DNA from: Saxidomus purpurata
Lineage: Eukaryota > Mollusca > Bivalvia > Venerida > Veneridae
Assembly (NCBI GenBank): GCA_022818135.1
Contig: JAFMSR010000014.1
Span: forward strand, 36,684,424-36,748,423
DNA: 64,000 nucleotides
Direction: 5' to 3'
Under the pieces are notes generated by a model, which had not been told where the DNA came from, did no database searches, and saw nothing but the letters and a program-made list of their open reading frames with translations. The first letter of the stretch is position 1. Each line of letters starts with the position of its first letter. Shown here piece after piece: positions 62,001 to 64,000 of this stretch. A program made the translations under genes and the position numbers.

Positions 62001-63333
62001 ACAATTTGCTGATATAAGATAAACTAAGTAGATGACACATCGATCCTTTTACATGAAAGGAATCAATTACAATGTTTGACATGTAAAATTACCTCGAAGA
62101 CTACTATAGGTTTATTAAGTTCCTGTCCTCAAGTCTAATTTGATACTTTACTTGGTCATGCTTGGAGAGAAATTCATGGAAAATCTTTTGTAGGCCTGTA
62201 ATAAAAATTTTAAGTTACTGGTATAATTTACATTCACTATAATATATTTTATGTTATAAAGATATTTAAAACTATATCTAAGTCCAAAAAAAGGTTTCTC
62301 GGATATTTAATCAGTAAGTCAAAGATGGATGGACGAACGGACGGACAAACCTGCGAAGATGGTATTAGATGGTATTTCCATTGTTCTCGAACGATAGAGT
62401 GACCACTCAACTCAAGTAACAAAAGAATGACCTCCTACCACTAAAGGTATTCAGCATTCGTGTGGATGGCCGACGGGCGGACGGACGAAAGGAGGTTAGA
62501 GTACATTAAAAAACAAAATGTTTACTGTCATTTTAATTATTATAAATAACAGCTTAAAAGGAACTGATTACATAAACGATTATCACAGATTGATACATTT
62601 AGCAAAGTATAGGATCCGATTTATTTTAGGGCCTTGGTTCTAAAACATAACGGCACTTGTATATATTTCGTTGTCAAATTGAACAGTTAAACCGTTTACC
62701 AAGTAATAAAAGCTGTTTGACAAATGGATGTAGTGAATTATTGTGATCAAATTGGAAATATCTCTAGTTGCATTACAAATTTTCCATCCTCGTTGTTACT
62801 AAAAATAGTTATCCCATCAGCTCCCTCAGTGCTTTGATTTTACAATATCTCTTTCACAAGAATTATGTGTTTTCTGTCTGAGACTTATCTTCATAAATAC
62901 GTCCAATAATCAGAATTTATTGTGTGCTTTACTTTAGCTTTTATATCCTCCAAATAAAATCTCATTCTAATTACAACAACTTCTCATATTTGTGTGCTAT
63001 CTGCCAGCATTTCTGTCATTTCTCACCTTGAAATTGAGCCAGAAAATCAACTCTCCAATGACATACTGATGCGATTGCTCTATTTAGTAAACATGACTTG
63101 TAAACATGATTGTCGTTAAGTCTTTCATTGTCTATCGATTTTCCAGGTATACGACAGTGTAATATTATATGAGTGCTGCAACACTTATTATCTGCCTAAC
63201 AAATATGGAACAATATCGTTTATTCATTATTTATCTCTAGCACGGAATAAAACACATCTGTGCTATCGGCTTTGATTGCAGTGAATAACTGAAATAACTG
63301 AAAATAATTACTTCTGATTGTTTAATTAATTGA
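59081..63333. other. Intergenic DNA, little recognised
   Basis: A repeat fragment with ggacgaacggacggacaaac and tggtatttccattgttctcg lies at 62325-62490, matching 40090-40365. A 27-bp interval at 60895-60921 has both a good acceptor and donor but no partner. Otherwise nothing is supported. Confidence 0.4.
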
Positions 63334-63339
63334 TTTATT
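63334..63339 (-). terminator. Poly(A) signal for the right-edge gene
   Basis: AATAAA on the minus strand, 33 nt past the stop codon at 63372-63374. Confidence 0.5.
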
Positions 63340-63371
63340 TTTTTTTAATGTTAACTGGCGGTGAAGCTGTG

Positions 63372-63546
63372 CTATTTTTCTGATACCTGTGCAAAACGTA
63401 GGAAGAAATGTGTAGGCAACATGGCTTGTTTAAACAAACAGGTGTACAATTCAAGTACCGTTGTCACAGCTTTATGAAAATATTTGCTTAAGCTTTCAGC
63501 AGACGATGTGGTGCTAATTGTCTGGATGGATTTTGATTCGGATTTT
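63372..63546 (-). CDS. 3'-terminal exon of a gene extending off the right edge
   Basis: A pyrimidine-rich acceptor (TCGTATCTCTCCCTAG) precedes 63546. One base completes a split codon, then KSESKSIQTISTTSSAESLS, KYFHKAVTTVLELYTCLFKQ and AMLPTHFFLRFAQVSEK run to TAG at 63372-63374, followed by AATAAA. The Ser/Thr-rich start and amphipathic remainder match no family I recognise. A GTATCA after FAQ could be an alternative donor. The rest of the gene lies beyond 64000. Confidence 0.45.
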
Positions 63547-63639
63547 CTAGGGAGAGATACGAGTGAGTAGATAAGATTTGTAAACAATACCAGATTGATA
63601 TAAAAGACTTCGTATCTTTATAAGATTTTAAACAATGTT

Positions 63640-63900
63640 GTTATAACACGTCGCATTAAATCGCAAACGCAACGCAACGCAAAACAACACAACCATAATA
63701 CATTAAATCACATTGCACGGTAAACTAACGCAACGACAACACATTAATACAACACAGCACGAGATAGCTCAACACAACCACGTTTAATTCCAAGGAGATA
63801 CAAGACAACACGACCACGCTAGTTACAAAACAACACAACCACAATTCTTTATCTCATAAAACAGCGCAAAATAACACAATACAACACAAAATAACCCACT
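63640..63900 (+). repeat. Degenerate (ACAAC)n low-complexity tract
   Basis: Loose repetition of acaacacaacc, acgcaacgcaac and acacaaaataac words, in places five bases apart. Confidence 0.65.
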
Positions 63901-64000
63901 TTAATTAAATATAACGGCATTATTATTTATTCTATATAATTATTTTCTTAGTATCAGGAGAAAAAGTAGTAACAGCAGTGCACCATTATTAGTAATTGTC

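Overview
The window is animal nuclear DNA, most probably from a bivalve mollusc. It is AT-rich. The coding sequence that can be recognised lies in short exons bounded by GT/AG splice sites, and no long ORF or operon structure is present. Most of the sequence is dispersed repeat: arrays built around a TGACCTTTGACCT core, a repeat opening near 'gggccaagatggccctatat' and closing on a 'gctcaccctggctaagccag' hairpin, mononucleotide-headed repeats, and several tRNA-derived SINEs, one with a tail I associate from memory with bivalve MetaSINEs. The species cannot be fixed from sequence alone.

I reconstructed four minus-strand genes by matching splice sites and reading-frame phase. (1) A secreted C-type lectin starts at 1587 and runs off the left edge: a signal-peptide exon (1539-1587) and two C-type lectin domain exons (849-937, 277-370). 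(2) A trypsin-like serine protease has five phase-compatible coding exons (28327-28209, 27853-27650, 16096-15783, 11410-11038, 10724-10525). His, Asp and Ser of the triad lie on three consecutive exons, the last exon ends in an acidic 14-residue repeat tail, and an AATAAA follows. (3) A possible small membrane protein of unknown family has a signal-peptide exon (52598-52500), a middle exon (38470-38317) and a last exon (30602-30502) with a transmembrane segment and stop. (4) A 3'-terminal exon with poly(A) signal lies at 63546-63372, belonging to a gene that continues off the right edge.

Layout. 0-1.6 kb: lectin gene. 1.6-10.5 kb: intergenic, with a 0.5-kb palindrome, a TA-flanked MITE and a 2.2-kb dispersed repeat. 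10.5-28.3 kb: protease gene; its introns hold a DR1-type tandem array, a broken LINE reverse transcriptase, a palindromic GCCGCGG-type MITE, a composite inverted-repeat element with a CGTACG-rich core, and a 5.7-kb TTAA-flanked palindrome followed by a smaller one. 28.3-30.5 kb: gap with a mariner-type transposase remnant. 30.5-52.6 kb: the membrane-protein candidate, with introns holding DR1-type arrays, SINEs, a 3.86-kb element with long terminal inverted repeats beginning CACAGTG and flanked by a 5-bp duplication, and a 21-bp minisatellite. 52.6-63.4 kb: intergenic, with a Tc1 transposase pseudogene and a ~330-bp tandem array.

The strongest second looks are the CACAGTG-ended, 5-bp-TSD element (a RAG/Transib-like signature, unproven), the giant palindrome inside the protease intron, the ~145-bp spaced DR1 nuclear-receptor-type motifs, the CGTACG-packed element, and the protease and membrane-protein gene models. 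All exon models are from reading alone, without transcript support.
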